Positions 33,535 through 42,435 are shown, counted from the first letter of the stretch. The stretch: DNA of 64,000 bases from Halorubrum aquaticum (GCF_900113615.1 NZ_FOPZ01000004.1:1-64000), one strand, 5' to 3'. Made by a program: numbers and translations. The notes: generated from the letters alone by a model not told the origin.

Positions 33535-34704
33535 ATGCGAGACGCGTATGTGCTCGGAGCCGGGCAGTCGTCGTTCGGCTCGTTTCCGGAGGAGACGTAC
33601 CTCTCCCTGTTCGACGACGCCTTCGACGCGGCGCTCGACAGCGTCGACGGCGAGTTCGACCCGGGAGCGATAGATGAGGCGTACCTCGGCACCCTCGGCG
33701 TCGGCGGCCGCCAGATCGGGTTGAGCGGCCCCGCGGTGACCGAACACCTCGGGCTCCACGGCGTGCCGACGACGCGCGTGGAGAACGCGTGTGCCGCGAG
33801 CGGCTTCGCCTTCCGGCAGGCGGTCACCGCCGTCAAGTCGGGGGTCGTCGACGTCGCGCTCGCCGGCGGCTACGAGGTGATGACCGACGCCAGCTCCGAC
33901 CACACCCGGTGGTGGCTCGGCGTCAGCGGCGAGACCGAGTGGGAGCGCACGAGCGGCACGACGTTCGCCGGGGTGTACGCCCAGATGGCGAGCGCGCACA
34001 TGGACGAGTACGGGACGACCGCCGAGGACCTGAGCCGCGTCGCCGTGAAGAACCACGGGAACGGGGCGAAGAACCCGAAGGCGCACCTCGGGTTCGAGTG
34101 TTCGCTCGAGGACGCGGTCTCCGCGCCGAGCGTCGCCGACCCGCTGAACCTCTATCACTGCTGTCCGACGACCGACGGCGCGAGCGCGGTGCTCGTCGCG
34201 AGCGAGGAGGTCGCCCGCGAGGCGAGCGACGCGCCGGTCCGGGTCGCCGGCGCGGGCGCGGCCAGCGGACGGGTCGGGCTGTTCCAGCGCGAGTCGCTGA
34301 CGAGCATTCCGGCGAGCGTCAGCGCGGGCGAGGCGGCCTACGAGCAGGCGGGGATCGGCCCCGACGACCTCGACTTCGCGGAGGTACACGACTGTTTCGC
34401 CATCGCCGAGCTGCTCGCCTACGAGGACCTGGGGTTCTGTGAGCGCGGCGAGGCCGGCCGGCTCCTCCGGGAGGGCGTCACCGACCCCGACGGCGAGCTG
34501 CCGACGAACACGAGCGGCGGCCTCAAATCGAAGGGTCACCCGATCGGCGCGACCGGAACCGGCCAGATCGTCGAGGCGTTCAAACAGCTCCGCGGGGAGG
34601 CGTACGTCCAGGTCGACGACCCGCAGTACGGGCTGACGCACAACGTGGGTGGAAGCGGGGGCGGCGTCACCGTCCACGTGCTCGAACGGGGTGAGTCGGC
34701 GTGA
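33535..34704 (+). CDS. thiolase (SCP2/acetyl-CoA acetyltransferase type)
   Basis: The 389-residue thiolase has nucleophile Cys86 in RVENACAASG, HDCFAIAELLAYEDLG, GGLKSKGHPIGATG with the catalytic His, and a C-terminal HNVGGSGG where many bacterial thiolases have CxG. This form pairs with DUF35 OB-fold proteins in archaea. The next gene, overlapping by four bases, supplies a DUF35 domain. Together they probably cleave or condense a 3-oxoacyl-CoA, for example 3-oxoadipyl-CoA in a paa pathway. The upstream alcohol dehydrogenase is 73 bases away. Confidence 0.88.
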   Translation: MRDAYVLGAGQSSFGSFPEETYLSLFDDAFDAALDSVDGEFDPGAIDEAYLGTLGVGGRQIGLSGPAVTEHLGLHGVPTTRVENACAASGFAFRQAVTAVKSGVVDVALAGGYEVMTDASSDHTRWWLGVSGETEWERTSGTTFAGVYAQMASAHMDEYGTTAEDLSRVAVKNHGNGAKNPKAHLGFECSLEDAVSAPSVADPLNLYHCCPTTDGASAVLVASEEVAREASDAPVRVAGAGAASGRVGLFQRESLTSIPASVSAGEAAYEQAGIGPDDLDFAEVHDCFAIAELLAYEDLGFCERGEAGRLLREGVTDPDGELPTNTSGGLKSKGHPIGATGTGQIVEAFKQLRGEAYVQVDDPQYGLTHNVGGSGGGVTVHVLERGESA

Positions 34705-36137
34705 GGGGGATCGCCGCCGCCGGGGCGTACGTGCCCCGATTCCGGCTCCCGGGCGACGAGATCGCGATCGCGTGGGGGACGAGCCACGCGAGCGGGATCG
34801 AGCGGAAGGCCGTGCCCGCCGCCGACGAGGACGCCCTGACGATGGCCGTCGAGGCGGCCGAGCGCGCGCTCTCGAGCGACGCGGTCGACCGGGACGAGCT
34901 GACGCTCGCGACCGCGGCGACGACGACGCCCCCGACCGAGGAGGGCGAGTTGCTCCCGCGGCTCGCGCGGGCGCTCGACCTCCCCCGGTCGGTGGCGACG
35001 GCGACGGTCGGCGGCCACACGGCGGCCGGGGCCGAGGCGCTCTCGCGGGCGCTCGACGCCGAGGGGCCGGCCCTCGTCGTAGCCGCCGACGCTCCGGAGG
35101 GCGAGCCGGCCGAGGGGGACCACCCGCTCGGCGCCGGCGCTGCGGCGTTCGTCGTCGCCGACGACGCGTCCGCGCCGGTAACGGAGACCGCCTGGCACAC
35201 CGAGGAGACGCCCGGCGTCCGGTTCCGCGAGCGGGGCGGGCGCGACGTGGAGTCGCTCGACGTCACGACCTACCAGCGGAACGCGATCCGCGAGGCCGTC
35301 ACGAGCGCGGCGGCGTCGCTGGCGCTCGATCCGGCCGACGCCGACGCCGCAGCGGTCCACCAGCCGGACGGGCGGTTCCCGTACCGGGCGACCGCGGACC
35401 TCCCGGTCTCCAACGAGGCGGTCGCGGCGGGAACCGTCGTCGACCGGATCGGCGACGCCGGTGCCGCCACGGTCCCGCTCGGGCTGCTCGCCGCCCTCGA
35501 CGCCGGAAGCGGTGACGGTGGAGACGCCGACGCGGAGGCCGGCGGCCGATCGCTCGCGGCCTTCTTCGGCGGCGGCACCGCGGTCGCGGTCGCGGTCGAG
35601 GGCGGCCTCGACGTCGAGGGGATCGACGATCTCGAGGGCGGGACCGAGATCGACTACGCGTCGTACCTCCGCGAGCGGGGGTACGTCGTGAACGGCGAGG
35701 TCGCCGGCGGGGGCGCGCACGTCAGCCTCCCGAACTGGCGGCGCTCGCTGGACCAGCGCTACCGCCTCGTCGCCGGCGTCTGTCCCGACTGCGGCGGCGT
35801 CTCGTTCCCGCCGGAGGGGGCCTGTCAGTCGTGTCACTCGCGGGTCGAGTTCGAGGAGTTCGAGGCCCCGCGGACCGGGACGGTCCGCGCGCTGACGGTC
35901 ATCGGCCAGGGCGGCGCGCCGCCGGAGTTCGCGGAGCTCCAGCAGCGCGACGGCGCGTACGCCGTGGCGATCGTCGAGCTCGACGCCGAGGCGGGGCGCG
36001 TCCGCCTCCCCGCGCAGGTCACCGACGCGGACCCGGCGGACGTCGCCGTCGGCGACGAGGTGCGGGCGACGGTCCGCCGGATCTACGAGCAGGAGGGCGT
36101 TCCCCGCTACGGCGTCAAGTTCGAGCCGACGGCGTGA
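34701..36137 (+). CDS. HMG-CoA synthase-like domain fused to a DUF35 zinc-ribbon/OB-fold domain
   Basis: The 478-residue protein (GTG start overlapping the thiolase stop) has an N-terminal thiolase-fold region of the HMG-CoA synthase type (GIAAAGAYVPRFRLP, ATAATTTPPTEEGELLPRLA). A rubredoxin-like zinc ribbon follows with Cys361, Cys364, Cys375 and Cys378, then an OB fold to the C-terminus. The synthase part contains no Cys at all before residue 361; the expected nucleophile loop reads ATVGGHTAAG. It cannot use the normal acyl-Cys mechanism and is probably a scaffold that channels CoA intermediates with the thiolase. Its last 31 bases overlap the convergent gene. Confidence 0.8.
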   Translation: MRGIAAAGAYVPRFRLPGDEIAIAWGTSHASGIERKAVPAADEDALTMAVEAAERALSSDAVDRDELTLATAATTTPPTEEGELLPRLARALDLPRSVATATVGGHTAAGAEALSRALDAEGPALVVAADAPEGEPAEGDHPLGAGAAAFVVADDASAPVTETAWHTEETPGVRFRERGGRDVESLDVTTYQRNAIREAVTSAAASLALDPADADAAAVHQPDGRFPYRATADLPVSNEAVAAGTVVDRIGDAGAATVPLGLLAALDAGSGDGGDADAEAGGRSLAAFFGGGTAVAVAVEGGLDVEGIDDLEGGTEIDYASYLRERGYVVNGEVAGGGAHVSLPNWRRSLDQRYRLVAGVCPDCGGVSFPPEGACQSCHSRVEFEEFEAPRTGTVRALTVIGQGGAPPEFAELQQRDGAYAVAIVELDAEAGRVRLPAQVTDADPADVAVGDEVRATVRRIYEQEGVPRYGVKFEPTA

Positions 36138-37057
36138 TCGCCGGGACGGGTCCGGTACTCGACCGGGTCGTCCCCGCAGCGTTCGACCGCGCCGATCGCC
36201 TCGAGCCGTCTGAGGTGTGCGGACGCCTCGCCCGCGCCGAACTTCGCGTGTATCCCCGCCATCTCGCCGAACAGTTGCTTCGCGACCGTCCACGGCGTGG
36301 CCGCGCCCGCCGCGGGAAGCGCGTCGACGACCCGTCGAGCGCGCTCGCGGTGGTGTTCGCGGACCGACGCCGCCTCGCGCGTCACGTCGACCGTCGTCCC
36401 GTGGCCGGGCTCGCCGCGGTCGAAGGCGTCGTCGACGCGGTCGACGGAGCGGAGGTACGCCGCGAGCGGGTCGTCGGTCCGCGTGTCGCTCCCGCCGACG
36501 TTCGGCGTGTACGTCGGCAACAGCAGGTCGCCGAGGAAGGGCGTGTCACGGTACGCGAAGGCGGCGTGGCCCGCGGTGTGGCCGGGCGTGGCGAGCGCCT
36601 CGACGCCCGCGACGACGTCCCCGTCTGACAGCTCGCGGACGTCGTACACGTCGGGAAGCGGCGAGGGGCGGTCCGCCTCGACGAGCGCGGTCCGCACCGT
36701 CTCCGGCACGCCCCACCGGCGGAGCGCGTCGGCGTCGCGCTCGAGCCTGCGGGCGCGTTCGTCCGCGTACGACGCGACGAGCGGGGCGTCGGCCGCGTGC
36801 ATGGCGATCCGGGCGTCCGCGGCCTCGGCGAGCCGGGTCGACAGCCCGGCGTGGTCGGCGTGCCAGTGGGTCACGAGCACGTGGTCGACGTCCGCCAGCA
36901 CGAGGCCGGCGTCGTCGATCCCCGCGCACAACGCCGCCCACGGCTCGTCTCCCGGCGGTCCGGGATCGATGACGACCCCCGCATCGGGGAGGACGTACGC
37001 GCCGTTGACGCCCTCGGGCGAGCCCGTTCCGACGGCGACGCGCACCGCGTCCGTCAC
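36107..37057 (-). CDS. metallo-beta-lactamase-fold hydrolase with C-terminal winged helix
   Basis: The 316-residue protein has the MBL metal motif THWHADHAG, then ATPGHTAGHAAF, a GDLLLP metal Asp and EPGHGTTVD. After about residue 230 a helical tail (TPWTVAKQLFGE ... AHLRRLEAIGAVER) resembles the winged helix of LACTB2-type proteins. It may hydrolyse a thioester, lactone or phosphodiester. It starts at GTG 37057, overlapping the upstream UbiD-like stop by four bases, so it is the last gene of the UbiD operon. That context makes a CoA-thioesterase role plausible but unproven. Confidence 0.82.
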   Translation of the reverse strand: MTDAVRVAVGTGSPEGVNGAYVLPDAGVVIDPGPPGDEPWAALCAGIDDAGLVLADVDHVLVTHWHADHAGLSTRLAEAADARIAMHAADAPLVASYADERARRLERDADALRRWGVPETVRTALVEADRPSPLPDVYDVRELSDGDVVAGVEALATPGHTAGHAAFAYRDTPFLGDLLLPTYTPNVGGSDTRTDDPLAAYLRSVDRVDDAFDRGEPGHGTTVDVTREAASVREHHRERARRVVDALPAAGAATPWTVAKQLFGEMAGIHAKFGAGEASAHLRRLEAIGAVERCGDDPVEYRTRPGDHAVGSNLTP

Positions 37058-38499
37058 GCGCCGTCACCCCCGGACGCGAGGTCGTCGCTCCCCGTCGACG
37101 ACGGCCCGCCCTCGGGTTCATCGTCCGCCGTGAGCGACTCCCACCGCTCGAGCGCGGACTCGCGGACGCCATCCGGGAAGGAGGACTCGAAGGTGACCCG
37201 CGGCGCGATGTAGTCCTCGTCCCACCGGGGGTCCCAGATGGCGCTGATGTACAGCCGCGATCCGGTCGCCCCGTCACGGCGGTAGACCGGCGCGGTCGCC
37301 GCCGGGGCGTTTGGGTCGCTGAACACCCAGTCGTTGCCCGGATGCGCCTTCACCCACATGTCGTCGAGCGCACGGGCGAGGTCGGTCGGCCGCGCGTACT
37401 CGTCCAACACGAGCACCTTGTCGAAGTAGTCGGAAAACGAGAACAGCGCGTTCGCGAGCTGCCAGTCGAAGCCGGCGTACAGGATCTCACTCGAGACGAG
37501 ACAGAGGCCGAGCCGGCTCTCGACGGGGAGCTGTACCCACGACACCGGCGAAACCCCCCAGTAGCCGTTGACGCGGCGGTACAGCGTCGCCGCCTCGACG
37601 AGGCTCATCAGGTGGACGTCGTCCGCGAGCGGCGCGCCGAGCGGGACGAACGGCACCGTCGGGTCCTCCCGGAGCCGGATCCCCTCGGCCTCGAACGAGA
37701 GCGTGGCGGTCTCGGTCGCCCGCTCCCAGGTCGCCTCCGGGCCGGACACCGGCTCGTCGGTCGGGGCGGCGACGCCGTCGATCCGCACCTCCGCGCTCGC
37801 CGGCACGATCCGCCCGTCGACCCGTGCGAGCGGGACGTCCGCGAGCCCGGCGGCGCGCTCCGGCACGGCGGGGACGGTCCGGTCCTGCGTCCACCCCTGA
37901 AGCGCGGCGACGAGCGTCGCCGCCTCGACGCCGAGGGACACGCTCGCGGCCTGCCCGCCCTCGAACCACTCGCCGACGGCGCGGGGAACGACCACTCTGA
38001 GCGTCGAGCCGCGGTGAACGGTGCCCCGGACCGGAGCCCACGTCGTGGTGTCGTCGCGCTCGACCGCGACGATGCCCTGAGTGACCCCCTGTCTCCCGTC
38101 GTCGTCGACGCCGGGGAGGCCGAGCGCGTAGAGGTCGTCCCCGGCGTCACGGTCGGCGGCCGGGTCGAGAGAGACCGCGTCCGCGAGCGGGGTCGTCTCC
38201 CATCGCGAGAGCACGTCGAGTAAGTCGACGCAGCCGACGTCGTGGCCGAGCCCGAGCCCGGCGGCGATCCGTCGCCACGGACGGTTCTCCCGTCCGGAGA
38301 TCTGGTCGGGACCGGCGTAGACGCCGCTCGCGTACGCGACCCGACCCGCGGTCTCGTCGAACCGGAGCGCGGCGCAGTTGTGTGCGAGCGCCTCCGTCGC
38401 GACGACCGCCGCCTCGGTGTCCCAGTGGACCCGCGACCCGATCTCGAGGAGGTCGTCCCGCTCCCGGAGGTCGGCGAGGTGTTCGGAGAGGGTCGTCAC
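37054..38499 (-). CDS. UbiD-like protein with a degenerate active site
   Basis: From GTG 38499 the protein has 481 residues and follows the UbiD layout: a start similar to its neighbour (LSEHLADLRERDDLLEI), NRPWRRIAAGLGLG, FEGGQAASVSLGVEAA and FDWQLANALFSFSDYFDKVLVLDEY near the end. The prFMN/catalytic block that reads DEGPFGDYFGY in the neighbour is replaced by DEPVSGPEATWERA, so the catalytic Glu-x-Pro-Phe-Gly is gone. I infer a non-catalytic subunit partnering the intact UbiD encoded just upstream, whose stop overlaps this start. The last 25 residues are Ser/Gly/Asp-rich. Confidence 0.75.
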   Translation of the reverse strand: MTTLSEHLADLRERDDLLEIGSRVHWDTEAAVVATEALAHNCAALRFDETAGRVAYASGVYAGPDQISGRENRPWRRIAAGLGLGHDVGCVDLLDVLSRWETTPLADAVSLDPAADRDAGDDLYALGLPGVDDDGRQGVTQGIVAVERDDTTTWAPVRGTVHRGSTLRVVVPRAVGEWFEGGQAASVSLGVEAATLVAALQGWTQDRTVPAVPERAAGLADVPLARVDGRIVPASAEVRIDGVAAPTDEPVSGPEATWERATETATLSFEAEGIRLREDPTVPFVPLGAPLADDVHLMSLVEAATLYRRVNGYWGVSPVSWVQLPVESRLGLCLVSSEILYAGFDWQLANALFSFSDYFDKVLVLDEYARPTDLARALDDMWVKAHPGNDWVFSDPNAPAATAPVYRRDGATGSRLYISAIWDPRWDEDYIAPRVTFESSFPDGVRESALERWESLTADDEPEGGPSSTGSDDLASGGDGA

Positions 38500-39998
38500 G
38501 GCTCGACCTCCGCCGGATCGATCCCCGGCAGTCCCTCGGGGCTCGCGCCGGCCTCGACGAGCAGGGTCCGCGCCCAGTACCGCGTCTCCTCGTCGGCCAC
38601 CTCCGCGGCCGCCTCCGCGTCGTCGTCGCGGTCGCGGGTGGCGTCGATGTACGCCTTGGCGGTCTTGGCCTTCGAGGTGCCCGTCTGGGCGTTCCCCTTC
38701 TCGTCGGGCGTCTGGTAGATGTTGAGCGGCACCTTCGGCATCGACGCGACGCCGAACTGGTGGAAGTCCTCGTCGGGGTCCGCGTGTAGCGCGAGCGCCT
38801 CCAGCACGGCGCGCTGGTCGAGCGGGTCGACGTCGCCGTCGACGAACACGAAGAAGTCGACGTGGAGCATGCCCCAGGTGGTGAAGATGAAGTTCGCCAG
38901 GTCGTGGAGCTCGCCGGGGTCCGTCGCGTCGGTCGAGATGACGTAGACGGTCCGCGGCGTCGACTGCCAGGGGACACAGCGGTCCACGTCGAACCCGCCG
39001 GCGCGCAGCCCGAGCGTCGCGTCCGGCCCGACACAGCCGATCTCCATCGAGCTGGTGGAGTTCTCCGTGTGCCCCACGCCCGTCCCCTCGACACAGAACG
39101 GGATGATCGGGTCCGCCCGGCGGGTGATCGCCGTCACCTCGAGGGCGGGCATCGACCGCCGCGGCCCGTGCATGTAGCCGAAGTAGTCCCCGAATGGCCC
39201 CTCGTCGCGGCGCACGCCGGGAACGATCTCGCCCTCGATGACGAGCTCCGCGTCGGCCGGGACGAGGAGGTCGTTCGTCTCGCAGGGCACCACGTCGATC
39301 GGAGTGCCCTTCAGACCGCCGGCGAAGGAGACCTCGTTTCTGCCCGTCGGGATCCACATCACCGAGCTGTACTGTACCGCCGGGTCGGCCCCGACGACGA
39401 TGGCGACCGGCATCGGCTCGTCGCGCCGCTCGTACTTGTAGTAGAAGAGGTTCGGCGTCTGCTCGCCGGCGAGCAGGAGCACGCTCGCGGTCCGGCTGTC
39501 GTGGACCATCACGCGGTGATACGAGTAGTCGATCCACTCCGAGTCGGGGTCCGGTGCCACGAGCGTGTGGAGGTTCGAGTACCGCCCGCCGTCGCCCGCG
39601 TGGATGTACGGCCACGGGTAATCGAGCAGGTCCACCTCCTCGCCCGTCTCTTTCACCTCCTTACACGGCGCGTCGGTCCGGTCGACCGTCTCCGGCGGCC
39701 GCTGCTCTTTGAGCCGCCGGATCGTCTCGTCGTAGAACTCCCGGCTCGAGGCGTCCGGAGGGATGTCCATCCCGAGGGCGATCCGGTCCCACGGGCGGCG
39801 CTGTGAGCCGCGGTAGGGGTCCCCCACGAGCCGCGCGCCGTCCGCCGACTCGAAGAAGGGGATGGGGCCGTCGTTCTCGTTCGCGAGCATCGTGAGCGCG
39901 CTCGCCTCCAGGTTCCACGACACGGGCTCGTCGACGCGCACGAGTTCGTCCCGCGCCTCGATCCGCCGGAGGTACCCGCGGAAGCCGTCGACCGTCAT
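38496..39998 (-). CDS. UbiD family prenylated-FMN-dependent (de)carboxylase
   Basis: From ATG 39998 the protein has 500 residues and the full UbiD pattern: GDPYRGSQRRPWDRIALGMDIP, VPADAELVIEGEIVPG, DEGPFGDYFGYMHGPRRS with the catalytic Glu residues, and EIGCVGPDATLGLRAGG. It should decarboxylate (or carboxylate) an unsaturated or aromatic acid using prenylated FMN; no UbiX prenyltransferase is in the window. It is coupled at both ends: its start overlaps the small upstream gene by four bases and its stop overlaps the degenerate UbiD gene. Its place beside the aromatic-acid genes suggests an aromatic substrate. Confidence 0.9.
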   Translation of the reverse strand: MTVDGFRGYLRRIEARDELVRVDEPVSWNLEASALTMLANENDGPIPFFESADGARLVGDPYRGSQRRPWDRIALGMDIPPDASSREFYDETIRRLKEQRPPETVDRTDAPCKEVKETGEEVDLLDYPWPYIHAGDGGRYSNLHTLVAPDPDSEWIDYSYHRVMVHDSRTASVLLLAGEQTPNLFYYKYERRDEPMPVAIVVGADPAVQYSSVMWIPTGRNEVSFAGGLKGTPIDVVPCETNDLLVPADAELVIEGEIVPGVRRDEGPFGDYFGYMHGPRRSMPALEVTAITRRADPIIPFCVEGTGVGHTENSTSSMEIGCVGPDATLGLRAGGFDVDRCVPWQSTPRTVYVISTDATDPGELHDLANFIFTTWGMLHVDFFVFVDGDVDPLDQRAVLEALALHADPDEDFHQFGVASMPKVPLNIYQTPDEKGNAQTGTSKAKTAKAYIDATRDRDDDAEAAAEVADEETRYWARTLLVEAGASPEGLPGIDPAEVEP

Positions 39999-40492
39999 CC
40001 GCCGTCGCTCCCGCCGGTCAGTTCGCGTTGCTCGCGCTGTACCTTCAGATCGACGTACTCGTTGACGAGTTCCGGGTAGCGCTCGGAGAGGTGCTCGTAC
40101 ATCACCTTGCGGCTGGCCTCCGAGATGGACGAGTAGACGCCGACCTCGACGAGATACGCCAGGAGCGTCTTCACCTCGTCGGAGCGCGTGTTGATCACGT
40201 TCGCGCCCTCGGCGGTCTCCTCCATCACCCGTTCGAGCGTCTCCCTGTCGACCCCCTCCGCGTCGATGTCGGTCTCCAACACCTCGATGTACCACTGTTC
40301 CTCGGTGTTCTCGTGGGGACCGCTGACGACCGTCAGCGGGACCGGGTCGGACAGCTCCGCCGCGTCCCGACTCACGTACGCTCGCGTGCTGAAGATCTCC
40401 TTCGTCTCGGCGTCGGTCACCTGAATGCTGACCTCCCCCTGTTCGGGATCGGGCGGGAGGTTGGTCTCGGACGTGACGTATTCGTCGGGCAT
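39995..40492 (-). CDS. unknown 165-residue protein leading the UbiD operon
   Basis: I do not recognise this family. The first 60 residues look beta-rich (EVSIQVTDAETKEIFSTRAYVS). The second half is helical, and VKTLLAYLVEVGVYSSISEASRKVMYEHLSERYPEL resembles the helices of ribbon-helix-helix-like proteins (first 20 of these residues are the most similar part). No Cys, signal peptide or membrane segment is present. It overlaps the intact UbiD gene by four bases, so it is probably a subunit or assembly partner. Small accessory subunits are known for some UbiD systems (VdcD, LpdD), but I see no clear match. Confidence 0.7.
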   Translation of the reverse strand: MPDEYVTSETNLPPDPEQGEVSIQVTDAETKEIFSTRAYVSRDAAELSDPVPLTVVSGPHENTEEQWYIEVLETDIDAEGVDRETLERVMEETAEGANVINTRSDEVKTLLAYLVEVGVYSSISEASRKVMYEHLSERYPELVNEYVDLKVQREQRELTGGSDGG

Positions 40493-40574
40493 GCTGAGAT
40501 ATGTCCCTACTCGAATCCCGCGCGTAAAGTATTATCCTGTCGGGCGGAGCGCCGCCGAACGACGGCGAGTCGCC

Positions 40575-42353
40575 TCACGGCGACGCGTCGGCGCTGACGA
40601 CGTCCCACTCCGAGGGGTCGACGACGGACGCCTCGAGGGCGTCGTGTTCGGGATATGCGGTGAACACGAGGTACTCCGCCCGTCCGTCGAGGTACTCGAC
40701 GAGCGTCGAGAGGTTCCCCGCGGAGAGCCCGCCGAGCCGGTCGAGAAGCAGGACTGGGACGTCCTCGCCGACCTCGAACGCCTCGTGGCCGGCCAGCGCG
40801 GCGACGATCCCGAGCAGCTCCAGTTCCCCCTCGCTCAGCGCGTCGAGCGAGGCGGTCCGGCCGTCACGGGCGACGACCAGCTCGAACTCGCTCGTCAGCC
40901 GCGCGGTCTCGAAGCTCGTGTCGAACCGCTCGAGGAGGTCGGCGATCGCCTCGTCGAACGCCTCGCGCGTCCGGCGTTTCATCTCGGTCTTCCGGTTCCG
41001 TAGCTCCTCGATCTCCTCGCTCAGCGCCTCCCGCTCGTCCGCCAGCGTCGAGCGTTTGTCGGCGCGACGCTCCAGGTCCTCCAGCTCCTCGCGGCGCTCC
41101 TCGAGTTCGGTCTCCACCCGCGCGAGGTCGCTCGCGACGTCCGTGACCTCCTCGTCGCGCTCGGCGACCGTCTCCTCGAGCGACTCGATCCGCCCATCGA
41201 GCTCCGAGCGGTGATCGCGCGCGGACTCGAGGCTCTCCTCGCGGTCGGCCAGCTTGGCCTCGAGGTCGCCGATCCGGCGGTCGAGCTCGTCGCGACGCTT
41301 CGTCGCGTCCCGGATCCGGTCGCGGCGTTCCTCGAGCTCCTCCACGCGGTCGTCGTACTCGGCGCGCTCGGCGGTGAGCTCGGAGATGCGGTCGCTGAGG
41401 TCCTCGAGGCGCTCGCGGAGGCTCTCCTCGTCGGTCTCGGTCCCGCAGAGCCAGCAGGCGACGTCGTCGCCGAGCAGCCCGCGGTCGCGGTCGGTGAGCA
41501 GTTCGACGCGGCCCTCCGTCAGCACCCGGCGGTTCGCGGAGTAGACGGCCCGCAACAGTTCCACGTCGGTTCGGATCGACTCCCGACGGTCACGGATCCG
41601 CGAGAGCTCCTCGCTTACGTCCTCCTCGGGCACCGTGAGCGACTCGCGCTCCTCGCGGAGTTCGGCCAGCGTCCCCTCGATGCGCTCGACCGCGTCGGAG
41701 AGGCGGTCGACCCGCCGTTCGGTGCGGGAGCGTTCCGCGCGCAGGCGACTCAGCTCCTCGCGTTCGGCCTCCTCGCCGTCGGCGTCGTCCGGCTCCGTGA
41801 GCGACTCCCGGCGCTCTCTCAGCTCCTCCAGCCGGGCGTCGAGCCGGGTCACCTCCTCCTGGACCGACGGGAGCCGGCTCGCGGCGTCCTCGGCATTCGA
41901 CAGCTCGGCGTCGACGCTCGACCGCTCGGACCGTAGCTCGGCGATCCGCTCCTCGATGTTCTCGAACTCCAGCGGCCGGGTCAACAGGTCCGCGAGGTCC
42001 TCGCCGCGGCGGACCGCGTCGCGGATCGCGTTGTCCTCGTCGAGGAACGCGTACAGGTCCGCCCGGATCCGGTCGTACTCGTCGGAGAGCAGTCCGGACC
42101 CGCTGCTGACGACGGTTCCGTCCCGTCGCTCCAGTTCGACGACGTGGGTCCCGTCGGGGGTCTCGAGTTCGACCCGGCCCGCGTCGGCGTTCTCGGTGAG
42201 CGGCGCGGCCGTTCCCATGGCCGTCTCGATGGCCTGGAGGAAGCTCGACTTTCCCTGCCAGTTCGCGGCGCGCACGACGTTGTTCCCTGGGTCGATCCTC
42301 GCGGACCCCTCGCGGATGCCGGCGACGTTCTCGATCGTGAGCTCCCAACCCAT
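40575..42353 (-). CDS. archaea-specific SMC-related (Sph/Rad50-like) ATPase
   Basis: The 592-residue protein has ATPase halves at the two ends, a long Arg/Glu-rich coiled coil between (about residues 125-500) and a zinc-hook-like CWLCG near residue 306. Walker A is unusual (ANWQGKSS, lacking the first Gly), the signature region is SEGELELLGIVAAL, and Walker B reads VPVLLLDRLGG with Arg after the Asp. This matches haloarchaeal SMC-related proteins found next to rdfA. It is divergent from rdfA, with 82 bases between starts. It may act in chromosome organisation or cell-shape control; the altered motifs make ATP turnover uncertain. Confidence 0.83.
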   Translation of the reverse strand: MGWELTIENVAGIREGSARIDPGNNVVRAANWQGKSSFLQAIETAMGTAAPLTENADAGRVELETPDGTHVVELERRDGTVVSSGSGLLSDEYDRIRADLYAFLDEDNAIRDAVRRGEDLADLLTRPLEFENIEERIAELRSERSSVDAELSNAEDAASRLPSVQEEVTRLDARLEELRERRESLTEPDDADGEEAEREELSRLRAERSRTERRVDRLSDAVERIEGTLAELREERESLTVPEEDVSEELSRIRDRRESIRTDVELLRAVYSANRRVLTEGRVELLTDRDRGLLGDDVACWLCGTETDEESLRERLEDLSDRISELTAERAEYDDRVEELEERRDRIRDATKRRDELDRRIGDLEAKLADREESLESARDHRSELDGRIESLEETVAERDEEVTDVASDLARVETELEERREELEDLERRADKRSTLADEREALSEEIEELRNRKTEMKRRTREAFDEAIADLLERFDTSFETARLTSEFELVVARDGRTASLDALSEGELELLGIVAALAGHEAFEVGEDVPVLLLDRLGGLSAGNLSTLVEYLDGRAEYLVFTAYPEHDALEASVVDPSEWDVVSADASP

Positions 42354-42435
42354 AGCGGCCCTTCGTAGCGGCCGCGTTAAGTTTTACTACTGCGGAACCC
42401 GACGGTCGGGTAACCGATGCGAGGACCCCAACCGC

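Noticed and set aside
36107-36137. 31-base overlap of two convergent genes as a sign of mis-annotation
   Set aside because: Both reading frames are well supported to their stops; short convergent 3' overlaps are ordinary in compact GC-rich genomes.
38500-39615. N-terminal extension of the degenerate UbiD gene giving an 853-residue protein
   Set aside because: The extra part is a shadow frame of the intact UbiD gene with no UbiD motifs. The GTG overlapping the upstream stop is the natural start.
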